Assembly: GCA_947499955.1 (NCBI GenBank)
Contig: CANMQI010000021.1
Span: forward strand, 1 to 64,000
DNA length: 64,000 bases
Reading direction: 5' to 3'
Source of the DNA: an uncultured Granulosicoccus sp.
GTDB taxonomy: Bacteria; Pseudomonadota; Gammaproteobacteria; Granulosicoccales; Granulosicoccaceae
The notes beneath the pieces are model-generated. The model saw only the letters and a program-made list of their open reading frames with translations, did not search any database and was not told the origin of the DNA. Made by a program: the position numbers and the translations under genes. Below are positions 25,713-36,169 of the stretch, one piece after another. The number at the start of each line of letters is the position of its first letter. Positions within the stretch are counted from its first letter, which is position 1.

Positions 25713-26456
25713 ATGACGATGGAAGAACCAGACAACGACCAGCAGGGCGAGGCCTTGCAGGTGCCACAACTGACGGCGATCGAGTTGCGAGTGTTGGGTG
25801 CGCTGATGGAAAAACAGCTGACCACACCGGATCAATACCCGCTGACAGTCAACAGCATCATCACCGCTTGCAATCAGAAATCCAGTCGGGAACCCATCAG
25901 CAATTATCAGCAGGGTGAGGTTGTTCGCACCCTGCAAGGTCTTGAAGACAAGCGGTTTGTGCGCAAGGAATATGGATCTCGCGCTGACAAGTACAGTCAG
26001 TTGTTCATTCAGCAGCTGGAGCTGGGCAAGAAGCAGCAGGCCTTGCTTTGCCTGATGATGCTGCGCGGCCCACAAACGCTGAGCGAACTGGATACGCGTA
26101 CTCAGCGTATGGAGCTGTTCAGTGATAGAGACGAATTGACCCATTGCCTTGAACGGTTGTGCGAACGTGAATTACCGTACGCCGTCAGAATCGCCGCTCA
26201 GCCCGGACAACGGGGTGATCGATTCACGCATCTGTTCTGTGGCATGCCGGATATCGAGCAGATCCAGGCCAGTGCCGCCAGCAGCAGAAGAGCCCCTCGA
26301 AGCAGTCAGGATGATCGTGACGCGCTCTCCCTGCTCGAGTCTGAACTCGACGATCTGAGCAAAAGCATGCAAGAGCTTGTCAGCGAGAACAGGGAACTCA
26401 GGCAACAGCTTGAACGGCTGTATGAGCTCACTGGCCATACGCTTCCCCGCAGCTGA
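25713..26456 (+). CDS. YceH-family protein (DUF480)
   Basis: 247 residues with two winged-helix repeats, starting LTAIELRVLGALMEKQLTTP and LTVNSIITACNQKSSREP, then a second repeat from about residue 105 (LMMLRGPQTLSELDTRTQRM). A coiled-coil tail (about 205-240) follows a Ser/Arg-rich linker. The family is widespread in gammaproteobacteria and of unknown function, with a DNA-binding-like fold. The tail is longer than the typical 215-residue family length. Confidence 0.88.
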   Translation: MTMEEPDNDQQGEALQVPQLTAIELRVLGALMEKQLTTPDQYPLTVNSIITACNQKSSREPISNYQQGEVVRTLQGLEDKRFVRKEYGSRADKYSQLFIQQLELGKKQQALLCLMMLRGPQTLSELDTRTQRMELFSDRDELTHCLERLCERELPYAVRIAAQPGQRGDRFTHLFCGMPDIEQIQASAASSRRAPRSSQDDRDALSLLESELDDLSKSMQELVSENRELRQQLERLYELTGHTLPRS

Positions 26457-26648
26457 CAGTCCGTTGCAGAAGGTGACCTGACCCGCCAGCGTGTTTCGGG
26501 CTGTCACGCGCAGCTGTAATATAGTGCAATGACCCGGCACGCATCATCCTGTATGTTCAGTGTCGTCGGAATAATGCGTCGCCACTTGAACGTAGCATTG
26601 CATTGATACCGGAAGCGAATTTCATCAAACCTGTTGACTGGCGTGACA

Positions 26649-28925
26649 ATGCTCTTTACGTTCATCGTTCATCTGATTCTGTTCTCCTGCATACCCTTCT
26701 ATTTTGCCAATCAGAATAGCTCTGTACGCTCGACTTCATTTTTCTGCTATCTGAGCGTGCTGCTGGTTCTGGCCAATTATGCCGGCTCCATCCTGTCGTT
26801 TCCCATCTCTGACAACATCGTCATTTCCGGTGGGACGCTGTTGTATTGCGCCTTCATGATGACGACCATTCTGTTTGTCATCATCGAAAAGGAGATAGAA
26901 GTCCTGCGCGGCATCATACGCCTGGTCATCAGTATCAATCTGTTCATACTGGTCTTGTCAATGGCGATATCCTGGGCGCTGCGCAACCCGGATATTCACA
27001 ATCCCTTCAATACCTCGGTCAATGTATTCAACACCACATTGATCGTGACATCGGTTGGTGGGTTGCTGACCATAACCGAACTGCTGTCGTTGATCTATCT
27101 GTTCGAAAGGATAAAGACCCGGGTCAGGAATGTATTTTTCGTCTCCCTTCTGTATATAGGGTCGTTCATCATCGTTCTCTGCCTGGACGGTCTGATCTTT
27201 CCGGTAATCATCAACCCGTTCAATGCGAATCTGCTGAGCGATATCAAGAGCGGTGTTGCCGGCAACTTCATCATGGCTTTCGCCTATGGCACTCCCATGC
27301 TGGGTTTTCTGGTGCTGTTTCGCAAGCAACTGGTCGAGTACATCAGTCAACCCTTGTTGCTGAGGGAGTTGGTCAGCGCTCCCAGAGAGAGGCTGATTGA
27401 CGAGATCAAGCGCAAGAACGAGTCTCTGGTATTGAGCGAGCAGAAATTTCGCAATCTTGCAGAGAGTATCGACGATATCTTTTTCTCGATGGACGAAGAC
27501 ATGCGATGCACCTACTGGAACAAGGCTGCAGAGCGCTCCGGGCACCTGTCTGAAGATGTCGTCGGAAAATTCGTATTCGATGTGTTTCCTGCGCCGGAAG
27601 TGGCGCCGTTGGCAGATTTTTATCGCAACGTGCTGATGACAGGGAAGCCGGCACAGACAGAGTTCCTCATTCCTGCACAAGGTGAGGATCGCGACTTCGA
27701 GATATCGGCTTATCCGTTTGGTGCCGGGGTCTCCGTTCTGATCAAGGATATTACCGAACGAAAAGTGATGGAAGCTCAACTCTTGCAGAGTCAGCGGATG
27801 GAGTCTATCGGGCGCCTGGCGGGGAGTATCGCCCATGACTTCAACAACCTGCTGGTACCCATTACCGCAAACGCCGAATTGGGCATGATGCGGCTGAGTC
27901 CGGATGAGACAGTCCATGGCTACTTCAGGCGCATCACCGAGGCTGCAGAGCAGGCAGCAGGCCTGACGCGACAGATTCTGGCCTTCAGTCGCAAGCAGAT
28001 GCTGGAAATGCAGGTGCTGAATCTCAATACCGTCGTAACGGATTACAGAACGATGATCCAACGGCTGATAGGGGAAGATATCAGGATCGTTACCACTCTG
28101 GATGCAGATCTGGTACCCGTGAATGCGGACAGGGGACAGATTGAACAGGTTTTGCTCAACCTGGTTGTCAACGCCCGAGATGCAATGCCTGCAGGTGGCA
28201 CTCTGACCATCGGCACTGCCAACGTGACACTGGACAAGCCGCACACGGAGCGACATGGCGACCTGCAGCCAGCGGGTCGTTATTCAATGCTGGTGGTCAG
28301 GGATACCGGACATGGCATGGACAGCGATACGCAAAAGAAGATATTCGAACCCTTCTTCACGACCAAGACACAGGGCAAGGGGACGGGCCTGGGTCTGGCC
28401 ACCGTCTACGGAATCGTCAAGCAACACGGCGGCAATGTGCTGGTTCATAGCGAACCGAACGTGGGCAGTACCTTCAAGGTGTATCTGCATCATGCCGAAC
28501 GTGCTGTGCCCGAACCTGGCAAGACAGCACCAGCGGTCGATCTGGAACTGGGTACGGAGACGATCCTGTTGGTAGAAGATGGGGCGATGGTACGCAATAT
28601 ATTACGCGAAGGGCTGGAGACCTATGGTTATACGGTACTGGAAGCTCAGGACGTTGCCGATGGCCTCAGGCTGGCCGCGGAGAACCCCGGTATCGATCTT
28701 CTGCTTACCGATGTCGTCATGCCTGACATGAATGGCCGAGAATTGCATGACAAGGTTGTCGAGCTACAGCCCACCATCAGCGTACTTTTCATATCCGGCT
28801 ATACCGATGACGTCATCGTTGATCAGGGCATTCTGGAGGAGGGGGTGAATTTTCTGCAGAAACCCTTCTCGATTGCCAGTCTGGTACAGAAAGTCAAGAA
28901 CTGCCTTGGCCAGAAAGCCGGATAG
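26649..28925 (+). CDS. Membrane-bound PAS hybrid sensor histidine kinase
   Basis: About 758 residues. The N-terminal third has seven hydrophobic segments (for example [20 protein letters not shown]), perhaps a vitamin-uptake-like (VUPS/7TM) sensor. A PAS domain follows at about 265-375 ([20 protein letters not shown]). The HisKA box is [14 protein letters not shown] (His396). The ATPase domain shows [19 protein letters not shown] and [20 protein letters not shown]. The C-terminal receiver has its phospho-Asp in [16 protein letters not shown]. No response regulator is adjacent, so it is an orphan. An in-frame TTG at 26634 is an alternative start. Confidence 0.92.
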   Translation: MLFTFIVHLILFSCIPFYFANQNSSVRSTSFFCYLSVLLVLANYAGSILSFPISDNIVISGGTLLYCAFMMTTILFVIIEKEIEVLRGIIRLVISINLFILVLSMAISWALRNPDIHNPFNTSVNVFNTTLIVTSVGGLLTITELLSLIYLFERIKTRVRNVFFVSLLYIGSFIIVLCLDGLIFPVIINPFNANLLSDIKSGVAGNFIMAFAYGTPMLGFLVLFRKQLVEYISQPLLLRELVSAPRERLIDEIKRKNESLVLSEQKFRNLAESIDDIFFSMDEDMRCTYWNKAAERSGHLSEDVVGKFVFDVFPAPEVAPLADFYRNVLMTGKPAQTEFLIPAQGEDRDFEISAYPFGAGVSVLIKDITERKVMEAQLLQSQRMESIGRLAGSIAHDFNNLLVPITANAELGMMRLSPDETVHGYFRRITEAAEQAAGLTRQILAFSRKQMLEMQVLNLNTVVTDYRTMIQRLIGEDIRIVTTLDADLVPVNADRGQIEQVLLNLVVNARDAMPAGGTLTIGTANVTLDKPHTERHGDLQPAGRYSMLVVRDTGHGMDSDTQKKIFEPFFTTKTQGKGTGLGLATVYGIVKQHGGNVLVHSEPNVGSTFKVYLHHAERAVPEPGKTAPAVDLELGTETILLVEDGAMVRNILREGLETYGYTVLEAQDVADGLRLAAENPGIDLLLTDVVMPDMNGRELHDKVVELQPTISVLFISGYTDDVIVDQGILEEGVNFLQKPFSIASLVQKVKNCLGQKAG

Positions 28926-29159
28926 TGGCGTGAGACGTTCGACAGGAATCGAGCGGCGACCTGACAGGGGGCAAGTAACAGGGTAACAACCGGGCAAGAC
29001 GCGCCGAAAATCGCATCTTCTGGCGAGAAACGTGCAGCAGTGACAGGTAACCCGTTGTCTCACGCCCAGGGGATAGCTCTTTCACGTCATTCGTCGGTGT
29101 AGTCCGACTCGATGCCCGAGCATCTCCCGGCTGCGAGAGTCGCCATGGAGGTATTGCTC

Positions 29160-30170
29160 GTGAACAGCTCAAAACTTGCAGAAAACGATAGTTCGTCATC
29201 ATCAGACACTCTTGAAGCGGTATTCGCTGACGGGGTTTACAGCATGGACAGCCTGTCCCTGCACTACAAGTTGTTCGTGCCAGATCGGGTCAATGATGAC
29301 CCGGCGCCGCTGCTGTTGATGCTGCACGGTTGCGGGCAGGATGCACAGGATTTCTCTACCGGTACGAAGATGAATGCCATTGCGCAGGCCGCGGGCATGT
29401 ACGTCATCTATCCCACTCAGTCCTCGTCAGCCAACGCCAACAGCTGCTGGAACTGGTTCGTACCGAAACACCAGATACGAGACAGTGGCGAACCCGCAGC
29501 ATTGAGTGCGTTGACCCGACAGATCATGGACAGCCACCCCATTGACCCCAGGCTTGTATTTGTCGCAGGTCTGTCGGCTGGTGGCGCCATGGCATTGATC
29601 ATGGCTGAGCAGTATCCGGAGCTGTACGCCGCCGTCGGGGTGCACTCGGGTCTACCCAGCGGCGCTGCCACATCAATGATGCAAGCGTTCAATCTGATGC
29701 GTCAATCAGCCGCAGGCAAATCGGCACTGTCCGGCTTGTCCAATGGTGCGACCGTGAGCAAGTCATCATCGGAGGCCGCACCGCCTGAAAAAACAGCGCA
29801 ATCACTTGCTGAGGAGGCCAGTTACCACACGCCATTGATCGTGTTTCACGGTGATCAGGATAAAACCGTCAATTGCGCCAATGCGGAGCGCATCGTGGAT
29901 AACTGGCTGGAGCAACAGGCGGCAAGATCAGGAGCTGCCAACTGGCAGAGCACCTCACTGACACATGCCACCGATTCCGGGCGACAGAGCGTCGTGACGA
30001 CCTACGCCGCCGAGGTTATGCCAGAGCGGGCAGCCTGCGAATACTGGCGTCTCATCGATGGTGGGCACAGCTGGTCGGGTGGCAGCTCCAACGGTTCCTA
30101 TACCGATGCACAGGGCCCGGACGCCTCCGTGGAGATGGTCAGGTTCTTCCTGGAAAGAACAGCCGCGTAG
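29160..30170 (+). CDS. PHB-depolymerase-family esterase (extracellular-esterase type, no clear signal)
   Basis: 336 residues from GTG 29160, which has GGAGG eight bases upstream; the longer frame from 29112 lacks a ribosome site. It is an alpha/beta hydrolase: oxyanion LLLMLHGCGQDAQDFSTG, nucleophile GLSAGGAMALIMAEQYPELY, acid FHGDQDKTV, and catalytic His in DGGHSWSGG. The family includes polyhydroxybutyrate depolymerases, feruloyl esterases and related enzymes. The N-terminus is a Ser-rich polar stretch with no hydrophobic signal, so the location may be cytoplasmic, which favours intracellular PHB or an ester substrate. Confidence 0.84.
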   Translation: MNSSKLAENDSSSSSDTLEAVFADGVYSMDSLSLHYKLFVPDRVNDDPAPLLLMLHGCGQDAQDFSTGTKMNAIAQAAGMYVIYPTQSSSANANSCWNWFVPKHQIRDSGEPAALSALTRQIMDSHPIDPRLVFVAGLSAGGAMALIMAEQYPELYAAVGVHSGLPSGAATSMMQAFNLMRQSAAGKSALSGLSNGATVSKSSSEAAPPEKTAQSLAEEASYHTPLIVFHGDQDKTVNCANAERIVDNWLEQQAARSGAANWQSTSLTHATDSGRQSVVTTYAAEVMPERAACEYWRLIDGGHSWSGGSSNGSYTDAQGPDASVEMVRFFLERTAA

Positions 30171-30197
30171 TCACGGTTTCCATCCTGCCGGCACCGC

Positions 30198-30629
30198 TCA
30201 GAACAGCACACGAGCAATGGCGCTCAATAGCAGCCATAGCAGGCTCAGTACGATAACGACGCAGACCAACAGTAGCAGCATGAAACCGATCATCCACCAG
30301 AGGCTGCGCTTTTTTGTCAGTGGCGCATCTTCCTGGTGGCTGAACAGCAATTGCATGTTCCGATTGTTTGCCTTGAACACGAAGTCGAACAGATCTCCCA
30401 CCAGCGGAATACTGCCCAGGGCGGTCTCCAGCAGGACATTGCCAACCATGCGGGCCAGCACCAGTCGTGACGCTCCCAGCGTTGCAGCCTTGCCTATCAG
30501 GTAGCTGGAGATGAACAGGCCAACGGCATCGCCGATACCGGGCACCAGGCCGATGATACCGTCCAGCCCGATCCTGAATCCCCCCGGCAATCTGATGGAA
30601 CTATCCATGAGTCGCGCCAGTCGTTGCAT
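30198..30629 (-). CDS. DUF4112 membrane protein
   Basis: 143 residues of the DUF4112 family, with LPGGFRIGLDGIIGLVPGIG then VGLFISSYLIGKAATLGAS and ETALGSIPLVGDLFDFVFKA, followed by one strongly hydrophobic C-terminal segment (WWMIGFMLLLLVCVVIVLSL). Function unknown; inner-membrane location is likely. The gene is convergent with the esterase gene. Confidence 0.85.
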   Translation of the reverse strand: MQRLARLMDSSIRLPGGFRIGLDGIIGLVPGIGDAVGLFISSYLIGKAATLGASRLVLARMVGNVLLETALGSIPLVGDLFDFVFKANNRNMQLLFSHQEDAPLTKKRSLWWMIGFMLLLLVCVVIVLSLLWLLLSAIARVLF

Positions 30630-30867
30630 GCGTTGGCGTTCTTGTTGCTGTATCGAGTTGATGGCCTTGCCTCGTTGAGATGGTGTTTTCGATCGTGGAG
30701 TGTGGAAATTACAACTCGCAAGTGCCAGACTCCCGCGAATTGAAGAATTTGCACATTGTCTCAGCTCATTGCCCCTGCGTCAGTGGCAACAGACATGGTC
30801 CTCAAGGTCGCTGCCTACGTATCAGGCAAGACTGATTACCGCCGTCAACCCGCGTATTCGACACAGT

Positions 30868-31929
30868 ATGGATTCTATTTCGCAGATCGTTCTTGGTGCA
30901 TCCATTGCGCATGTCACGCTTGGCGACAAGCTGGGAAAGCGGGCTCTGCTGCTCGGCGCCGTGGTGGGTACACTGCCCGATCTCGACGTATTGGTACCCT
31001 ACGCGGATGCCATTGAAAGCTTCACCTATCATCGTGGCTGGAGCCATTCTCTGTTCATGTTGAGCTTGTTCAGTTTTCCACTGGCGTGGCTGTGTCAGCG
31101 CCTCATGAGGAAGGCTGATCTGTCGTACATCCGGTGGTGGCTGGGCATCTGGCTTGTGCTGATCACGCACCCCTTGCTCGACGGTTTCACGGTCTATGGC
31201 ACCCAGTTGTGGTGGCCACTGGGTGTTCCGCCAACGGCCTGGGGCTCGGTGTTCATCATCGACCCTGTCTATACCCTGCCTCTGGCTGTCGGCGTTGCCA
31301 TCGCCTGTCGTCGACACTGGTATCAGGCCAGACCGCTGGTTCTTGCCGGTTTGTTGATCAGCACGTCTTATCTCGGCTGGACGCTGTTTGCTCAGTACAC
31401 GATCCATCAGCGGGTAATTTCGACACTTGCCGGTAATGGCATCAAGGCCGATCACATCCTGGTTGCGCCGTTTCCGCTTTCCCTGTTATGGCGGGTGGTC
31501 GTGGTCAGCGATGATCGCTACCTCGAAGGTTACAGCTCGTTGCTGGATGGGGACTCGCTCATTGCCATGGACAGCCATGACAATGGCAAACAAGGCTGCG
31601 AGGAGTGGCTTGCCAGCTGGCCGGTGCAGCGGATGGACTGGTTTACCAAAGGTGCCTTTGCGCTGTCAGTGCGGGATGACGTTCTCGTGTTGTCAGACCT
31701 TCGCATGGGAATCCAGGACGACTACGTGTTCGAGTTTGCTGTCGGCGAGTGGCAGGCCGGGCAATGGCAGACAATGGTCACGCGCCAGTTGCCGGTGGAC
31801 ATCGACCCTGCGAGGATGAAATTGCTGTTGTCCCGCGTGTGGGATGAAGAGGTGGATATGACGCCACAGGGCGGGTCACAGACGTTTGTCGAGGCGCGGT
31901 GCACCGAGGAGCCTGCGGCGATAGCCTGA
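30868..31929 (+). CDS. YbcI/YdjM-like membrane-bound metal-dependent hydrolase (DUF457)
   Basis: 353 residues from ATG 30868. The metal-binding pattern is visible: HVTLGDKLGKRALLLGAVVG, LPDLDVL, YHRGWSHSLFM and ITHPLLDGFTVYGTQLWWPL, with about five membrane segments. Family members are integral membrane proteins with His/Asp metal sites; E. coli YdjM is under SOS control. The soluble C-terminal 150 residues carry no domain I recognise. The longer frame from 30700 has a non-hydrophobic extension and is rejected. No good Shine-Dalgarno is seen. Confidence 0.84.
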   Translation: MDSISQIVLGASIAHVTLGDKLGKRALLLGAVVGTLPDLDVLVPYADAIESFTYHRGWSHSLFMLSLFSFPLAWLCQRLMRKADLSYIRWWLGIWLVLITHPLLDGFTVYGTQLWWPLGVPPTAWGSVFIIDPVYTLPLAVGVAIACRRHWYQARPLVLAGLLISTSYLGWTLFAQYTIHQRVISTLAGNGIKADHILVAPFPLSLLWRVVVVSDDRYLEGYSSLLDGDSLIAMDSHDNGKQGCEEWLASWPVQRMDWFTKGAFALSVRDDVLVLSDLRMGIQDDYVFEFAVGEWQAGQWQTMVTRQLPVDIDPARMKLLLSRVWDEEVDMTPQGGSQTFVEARCTEEPAAIA

Positions 31930-31943
31930 GTACCGGTAGCGCA

Positions 31944-33041
31944 TCAGTCATTCAGCGGCTCATCCGACGGAGTGGTTCCAACCGTTCGTTTGATGATCAC
32001 CCAGACTACAGCGGCGACCGGCAGTGCCAACAGAATGCCGGTAAGACCGAACAGCTGACCGCCTGCGAGAACCACGAAGATCACGACAACCGGATGCAGG
32101 TCGATCTTGTCACCGACCAGTTTTGGCGTAAGGATATTGCCTTCGATGAACTGTCCGACGCCGAACACCAGGCCGACCATCCACAGCTGCTGCCATTCTC
32201 CGGTCTGTACGACCATGGCAATGGCGGCAAGCACCAGGCCGGTGACGGTGCCCAGATACGGAACCACACTGAGCAGACCGGCAATGACGCCGATCAGCAA
32301 TCCGAATTCCAGACCGATCAGCCACAACCCGGTCGAGTACATGAACGCCAGGCTTGTCATGACCAGCAGTTGACCCCACAGGAAGCCCTGCAGCACTTCA
32401 TCAACATCCTTGGCCACGACTCTGGTCTTGTCGCGATAGCGCGCCGGTACGAGCCGCAGCGTCTGGTGTCGCAGTTTGTCCCAGTCACGTAGCAGGTAGA
32501 AGGCGAGTACCGGCACCAGAAAGATGTTCATGAGTGTCTTGGCGACAGCCATGCCTGAGCGGGCGACTGCATTGACAGCCTTGCCAACGGCATCACTGGC
32601 CTGCGGTACCGCATCCTTGGCAAGCCCGACGACCGCACCGGCCGAGTCGCCATCGCCTTGCTGTGAGTCGGCACCCTGGCTCGATCCACTGTAGGAATGC
32701 CAGATGTCCATGACAGGTTGCAAATAGCCGAGTAGCGCTGACTTGTAGGTGGGTGCCTTTTCTATCAGTTGTTCGAGTTGCTCCTGCGCCAGGGGCAGTA
32801 CCAACAGCACGATGGCTCCCACGACACTCAGAATCAGCAGATAGCCTGTCAGGATGGCAGCCCAGCGTGGCAGTTTCCAGTTCTCCAGAGAGCGAACCAC
32901 GGGCTCACCAAGGTAGGCCACGATGAAAGCCATCAGGAAGGGGGTGAGGATGGGCGAGAGCAGGTAGAGCATCCCACCGACCATGATTGCAACGACGAGC
33001 CACACCAACGGAATTTGTCGAAATGCGGAATCAGGATTCAT
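31944..33041 (-). CDS. AI-2E/PerM-family transporter
   Basis: 365 residues from ATG 33041. It is a PerM-type permease with about eight membrane segments in the standard grouping: two to three at the N-terminus, a long soluble region (about 100-180) including a Gly/Ser/Gln-rich linker, then the conserved FYLLRDWDKLRHQTLRLVP and SVVPYLGTVTGLVLAAIAM, and GQFIEGNILTPKLVGDKIDLHP. Relatives export autoinducer-2 or act as Na+/H+ antiporters, so the substrate is open. Confidence 0.9.
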   Translation of the reverse strand: MNPDSAFRQIPLVWLVVAIMVGGMLYLLSPILTPFLMAFIVAYLGEPVVRSLENWKLPRWAAILTGYLLILSVVGAIVLLVLPLAQEQLEQLIEKAPTYKSALLGYLQPVMDIWHSYSGSSQGADSQQGDGDSAGAVVGLAKDAVPQASDAVGKAVNAVARSGMAVAKTLMNIFLVPVLAFYLLRDWDKLRHQTLRLVPARYRDKTRVVAKDVDEVLQGFLWGQLLVMTSLAFMYSTGLWLIGLEFGLLIGVIAGLLSVVPYLGTVTGLVLAAIAMVVQTGEWQQLWMVGLVFGVGQFIEGNILTPKLVGDKIDLHPVVVIFVVLAGGQLFGLTGILLALPVAAVVWVIIKRTVGTTPSDEPLND

Positions 33042-33223
33042 GGATTTTGGGCTGGGGATTGGAGGGGGAGAGCAGCTGTATGATGATGCACGCACTTGAT
33101 AGCATCCCACTTCATGACACGAACGTCCATGTAAAAAAGGGAGGCTCGCGCGCGCACATCGTGCTTGCGGTGTATCGACCGATGCAGGGCACATTTCTAC
33201 CCGCGGGCTGCCTGTTAACGGTC

Positions 33224-33251
33224 TTGACGCGTGGATACCGGGCTTGATACT
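33224..33251 (+). promoter_or_regulatory. Putative promoter for the DUF3034/haemoglobin pair
   Basis: TTGACG (33224-33229) and GATACT (33246-33251) lie 16 bases apart, about 55 bases before the DUF3034 start codon. Four of six bases match at -10. The rest of the 33042-33304 gap shows no repeat or operator I can defend. Confidence 0.35.
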
Positions 33252-33304
33252 TGCTTCGAACCTTCGCTGGACCGTCAATACAACCCTTTACGAGGATCGA
33301 ACAG

Positions 33305-34159
33305 ATGACTCCGATCATCCGCACACTGTGGTTGTGCCTGATCCTGAGCGCCGTGGTTGCACCGATCCAGGCAGCCCCCGGTGGCAGGCTGATCGCTACC
33401 GGCGGGGCGATGACCGTGGAAGGGGCCGCCGGCGGTGGGATCGTCCCCTGGGCCATGTTGGCCGGTTACGGCGAAGATCAGGAATTTGGTGCCGCGGCCT
33501 GGATGACGCAGGTTCAACCCGATGACTTTTCGCTACAGGCTTATGGCGCTGCAGTATCGCTGCATAATCGGGTGGAGTTGTCCATTGGCAAACAGCGCTT
33601 CGATATCGAAAAGGTGGTACCCGGTGAAGAACTGGCGCAGACGATCATAGGCGCGAAACTGCGCTTGAACGGTGATCTGATCTTTTCGCGCCTGCCGCAG
33701 CTGACACTGGGTCTGCAGTACAAGAAAAACGACACCTTCGCAATTCCGAGCAGTGTAGGTGCGCGGGATGACAACGGTCTCGATGTCTATCTGGCAGCCA
33801 GCAAGCTCTGGCTCGATGGTCCATTCCACCGCTCGTTTTTTCTGAACACGACACTGCGAGCGACGAAAGCCAACCAGGGAGGCTTGCTCGGCTTTGGCGG
33901 TGACAAGGGGAATCGCCTTGAACTGATGGGAGAGCTGAGCGCCGGCTTGTTTCTGACCCGTCAATGGGTGCTCGGTATGGAGTATCGGCAAAAGCCGGAT
34001 AATCTCGGTTTTGCCAGGGAAGACGACTGGTATGACGTGTTCGTCGGCTGGTTTCCCAACAAACGCGTCTCGGTGGTTGCGGCCTGGTCAGAGCTTGGGT
34101 CGATCACGGGATTCGATGATCAGACGGGAGTCTACCTATCATTGCAAGTGAGCCAATAA
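33305..34159 (+). CDS. DUF3034 outer-membrane-type protein
   Basis: 284 residues with a Sec signal peptide (LWLCLILSAVVAPIQA-AP) and an antiparallel-strand-rich body: many alternating hydrophobic stretches such as PQLTLGLQYKKND and WVLGMEYRQKPDNLG, ending in a strand VYLSLQVSQ. Conserved DUF3034 landmarks are GGIVPWAMLAGYG and LRATKANQGGLLGFGGD. The family is uncharacterised; a small outer-membrane barrel is likely (inference). It is two bases from a truncated haemoglobin gene, a pairing that suggests shared function. Confidence 0.82.
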   Translation: MTPIIRTLWLCLILSAVVAPIQAAPGGRLIATGGAMTVEGAAGGGIVPWAMLAGYGEDQEFGAAAWMTQVQPDDFSLQAYGAAVSLHNRVELSIGKQRFDIEKVVPGEELAQTIIGAKLRLNGDLIFSRLPQLTLGLQYKKNDTFAIPSSVGARDDNGLDVYLAASKLWLDGPFHRSFFLNTTLRATKANQGGLLGFGGDKGNRLELMGELSAGLFLTRQWVLGMEYRQKPDNLGFAREDDWYDVFVGWFPNKRVSVVAAWSELGSITGFDDQTGVYLSLQVSQ

Positions 34160-34161
34160 CG

Positions 34162-34647
34162 ATGCGCACTGACAGTCAAGCAGAATACGCTTTCATGCCG
34201 CTATACCCGCGGTGTCTCAAGGCGCTGATCATGGGCGTGTTCATCGTATGGCATCTGGGCGCCTGCTCCGTGACACCGACTGCCTCCTCCGAGCGAACGC
34301 TCTATGAAGAGCTCGGCGGTGAAGCAGGTGTCGAGCAGCTGACCCATGATTTCATTCGACAGATTGCGGCTGACGAACGCATAAAGGGGCGGTACCGTAA
34401 TTCAGACATCGGGCGATTTCATCGCATGATGGTGGAACAGATGTGCATGGAGACCGGCGGCGGTTGTACCTACACTGGCGACGACATGCGACAGACACAT
34501 GCGGGCATGAAGATCACTCGTGTGGAATTCAATGCAATTGTCGAGGCGCTGATGCGGGCAATGGACAACAATGGCATCGATCAGGGCGTGCAGAATCGCC
34601 TGCTCGCCATCTACGCACCGATGCACCAGGACATCGTGCTTCGCTGA
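34162..34647 (+). CDS. Group 1 truncated haemoglobin, predicted lipoprotein
   Basis: 161 residues. The C-terminal 115 form a trHbN domain: TLYEELGGEAGVEQLTHDFI, a distal region with FHRMMVEQMCMETGG, and the proximal heme-ligand His in YTGDDMRQTHAGMKI. Upstream is a signal segment with lipobox HLGAC, so the protein is probably anchored in the periplasm or outer membrane, which is unusual for a globin. ATG 34162 or 34195 may be the start. Together with the DUF3034 gene it may handle NO or O2 near the envelope. Confidence 0.86.
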   Translation: MRTDSQAEYAFMPLYPRCLKALIMGVFIVWHLGACSVTPTASSERTLYEELGGEAGVEQLTHDFIRQIAADERIKGRYRNSDIGRFHRMMVEQMCMETGGGCTYTGDDMRQTHAGMKITRVEFNAIVEALMRAMDNNGIDQGVQNRLLAIYAPMHQDIVLR

Positions 34648-34768
34648 TGTCGTCAGCATCTGTCTCGTCGGAGACGGTGCGTTCATCATTCGCCCAATAC
34701 TCGTTATCCACCCAACACTCGTTCACGAGCCATGACGGCGGCGACAAACAGGGCGAGCCCCAGTTTGC

Positions 34769-36001
34769 CTACTCGGAAGCCTTGGGGTACAGCGTGGTTG
34801 CCTCCGGCGTGAGGTTGGCTGATACTGCAACCGCATTCGCCCGGTTCTGAGTCGCAGCCGGGCTGCTCCATAACCTGAACAGCGCAGTCATGAGCGTCAG
34901 TGCCGCGGTGATGGACAGCAGATGGAAGATACCTTCGGGACCGAAGTGTTCTATGGCGAAACCACCCAGAGTGGGTCCGAGCGTCATGCCGGATGCCAGT
35001 ATCAATACCAGGGTGCCGCTGGCTGCGACCACCTGAGAGCGGTTCAGGTGATCGTTCATATGGGCCATGCAGATGGAATATACGGGGAGGGTCAAACCAC
35101 CCAGCAAGCCCACCAGCAGGTATACCCAGAGCAGATTCTCTGCAGGATTGTCCAGATTGGCCAACACAAGACAGACCGGGATGGACAGGCCGGGAATCCC
35201 GGCGATGAGCAGTCGCCTGTCCATCATGTCCGAGATCTTGCCCAAGGGGAACTGGAACAGCATGCCGCCCACGGTCATGCTGCCAATCAGCCCCCCGATG
35301 GCAGCCTGGCCCATTCCCAGAGCGCTGCCGTAGAGCGCCAGTGCCACATAGAGCGTTGTTTGTGAGATGCCGTTGAGGAAGCTGCCGGTCAAGCCCATCG
35401 GCGACAATCGAAACAGATTCATGAACGAGACTCTTTCCGGTATTTCGTAGGGGGGTATGGCATCGTCCGATACAAGCATGGGAACCAGTGAGAACGAGAT
35501 CAGGATGGAGACCACCACGAACAACAGGATGCCATCCGGGTTGGACACATTGAGTAGCAGTTGTCCGAGAGCGACTCCACCTGTCTGCACCACAAAGTAG
35601 ACTGACAACAGGCTTCCCCGGTTTTCGTTATCGGCGCTGCTGTTCAACCAGCTCTCGGCAACGATATACAGCCCGGAAAAGCAGAAGCCGGCAAGCAGGC
35701 GCATGGCGCCCCAGCTCCAGGGATCGGTGGTCACCAGGTGCATCAATGCGGCGGCACTGGCAATGGAGGCCAGCGCTGCAAATATGCGTATATGGCCCAC
35801 GCGCATGATGAGTCGAGGCGCGATCACGCAACCCAGCAGTGCCCCTACCGGGTAGCCGGATTGCACCAGTCCGATGGCCGAGTCACTGAAGCCGAGTCTG
35901 TCTGCTCTGAGAGTGAGCAGGGTGGTGAGCAGGCCATTACTGACCATGAGAAAGATCATGCCGACGAACAGTGACCATGATCCACGAATTGCCGCCCACA
36001 T
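34769..36001 (-). CDS. MFS transporter
   Basis: 410 residues with twelve predicted membrane segments in two halves. The loop 2-3 motif appears as GCVIAPRLIMRVGHIRI and the equivalent in the second half is FPLGKISDMMDRRLLIAG. It also has RLLAGFCFSGLYIVAESWLN in segment 4, typical of the YcaD/UMF subgroup. Substrate unknown; a metabolite or drug exporter is possible. The gene is monocistronic, and convergent with the globin gene across a 120-base gap. Confidence 0.88.
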   Translation of the reverse strand: MWAAIRGSWSLFVGMIFLMVSNGLLTTLLTLRADRLGFSDSAIGLVQSGYPVGALLGCVIAPRLIMRVGHIRIFAALASIASAAALMHLVTTDPWSWGAMRLLAGFCFSGLYIVAESWLNSSADNENRGSLLSVYFVVQTGGVALGQLLLNVSNPDGILLFVVVSILISFSLVPMLVSDDAIPPYEIPERVSFMNLFRLSPMGLTGSFLNGISQTTLYVALALYGSALGMGQAAIGGLIGSMTVGGMLFQFPLGKISDMMDRRLLIAGIPGLSIPVCLVLANLDNPAENLLWVYLLVGLLGGLTLPVYSICMAHMNDHLNRSQVVAASGTLVLILASGMTLGPTLGGFAIEHFGPEGIFHLLSITAALTLMTALFRLWSSPAATQNRANAVAVSANLTPEATTLYPKASE

Positions 36002-36169
36002 TGCCTTGCCCTGTCCGAGTTGGAAAATGTCCGCTTGATCATACGCTGATCGCCAGCGATCACCGTGAGACTTCCCGTAATCCGAATTGCTGTGAAAGTG
36101 ACTGGATATACGCTATCCTGCCAGCAGCAACAGATCCGCTATCGGATCGAGTTTCAGTCAGGAGATCGT

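Noticed and set aside
26958-28256. 432-codon open frame antisense to the hybrid kinase
   Set aside because: Shadow frame: rich in His, Gln and Asp, no start signals, and the opposite strand encodes an intact kinase.
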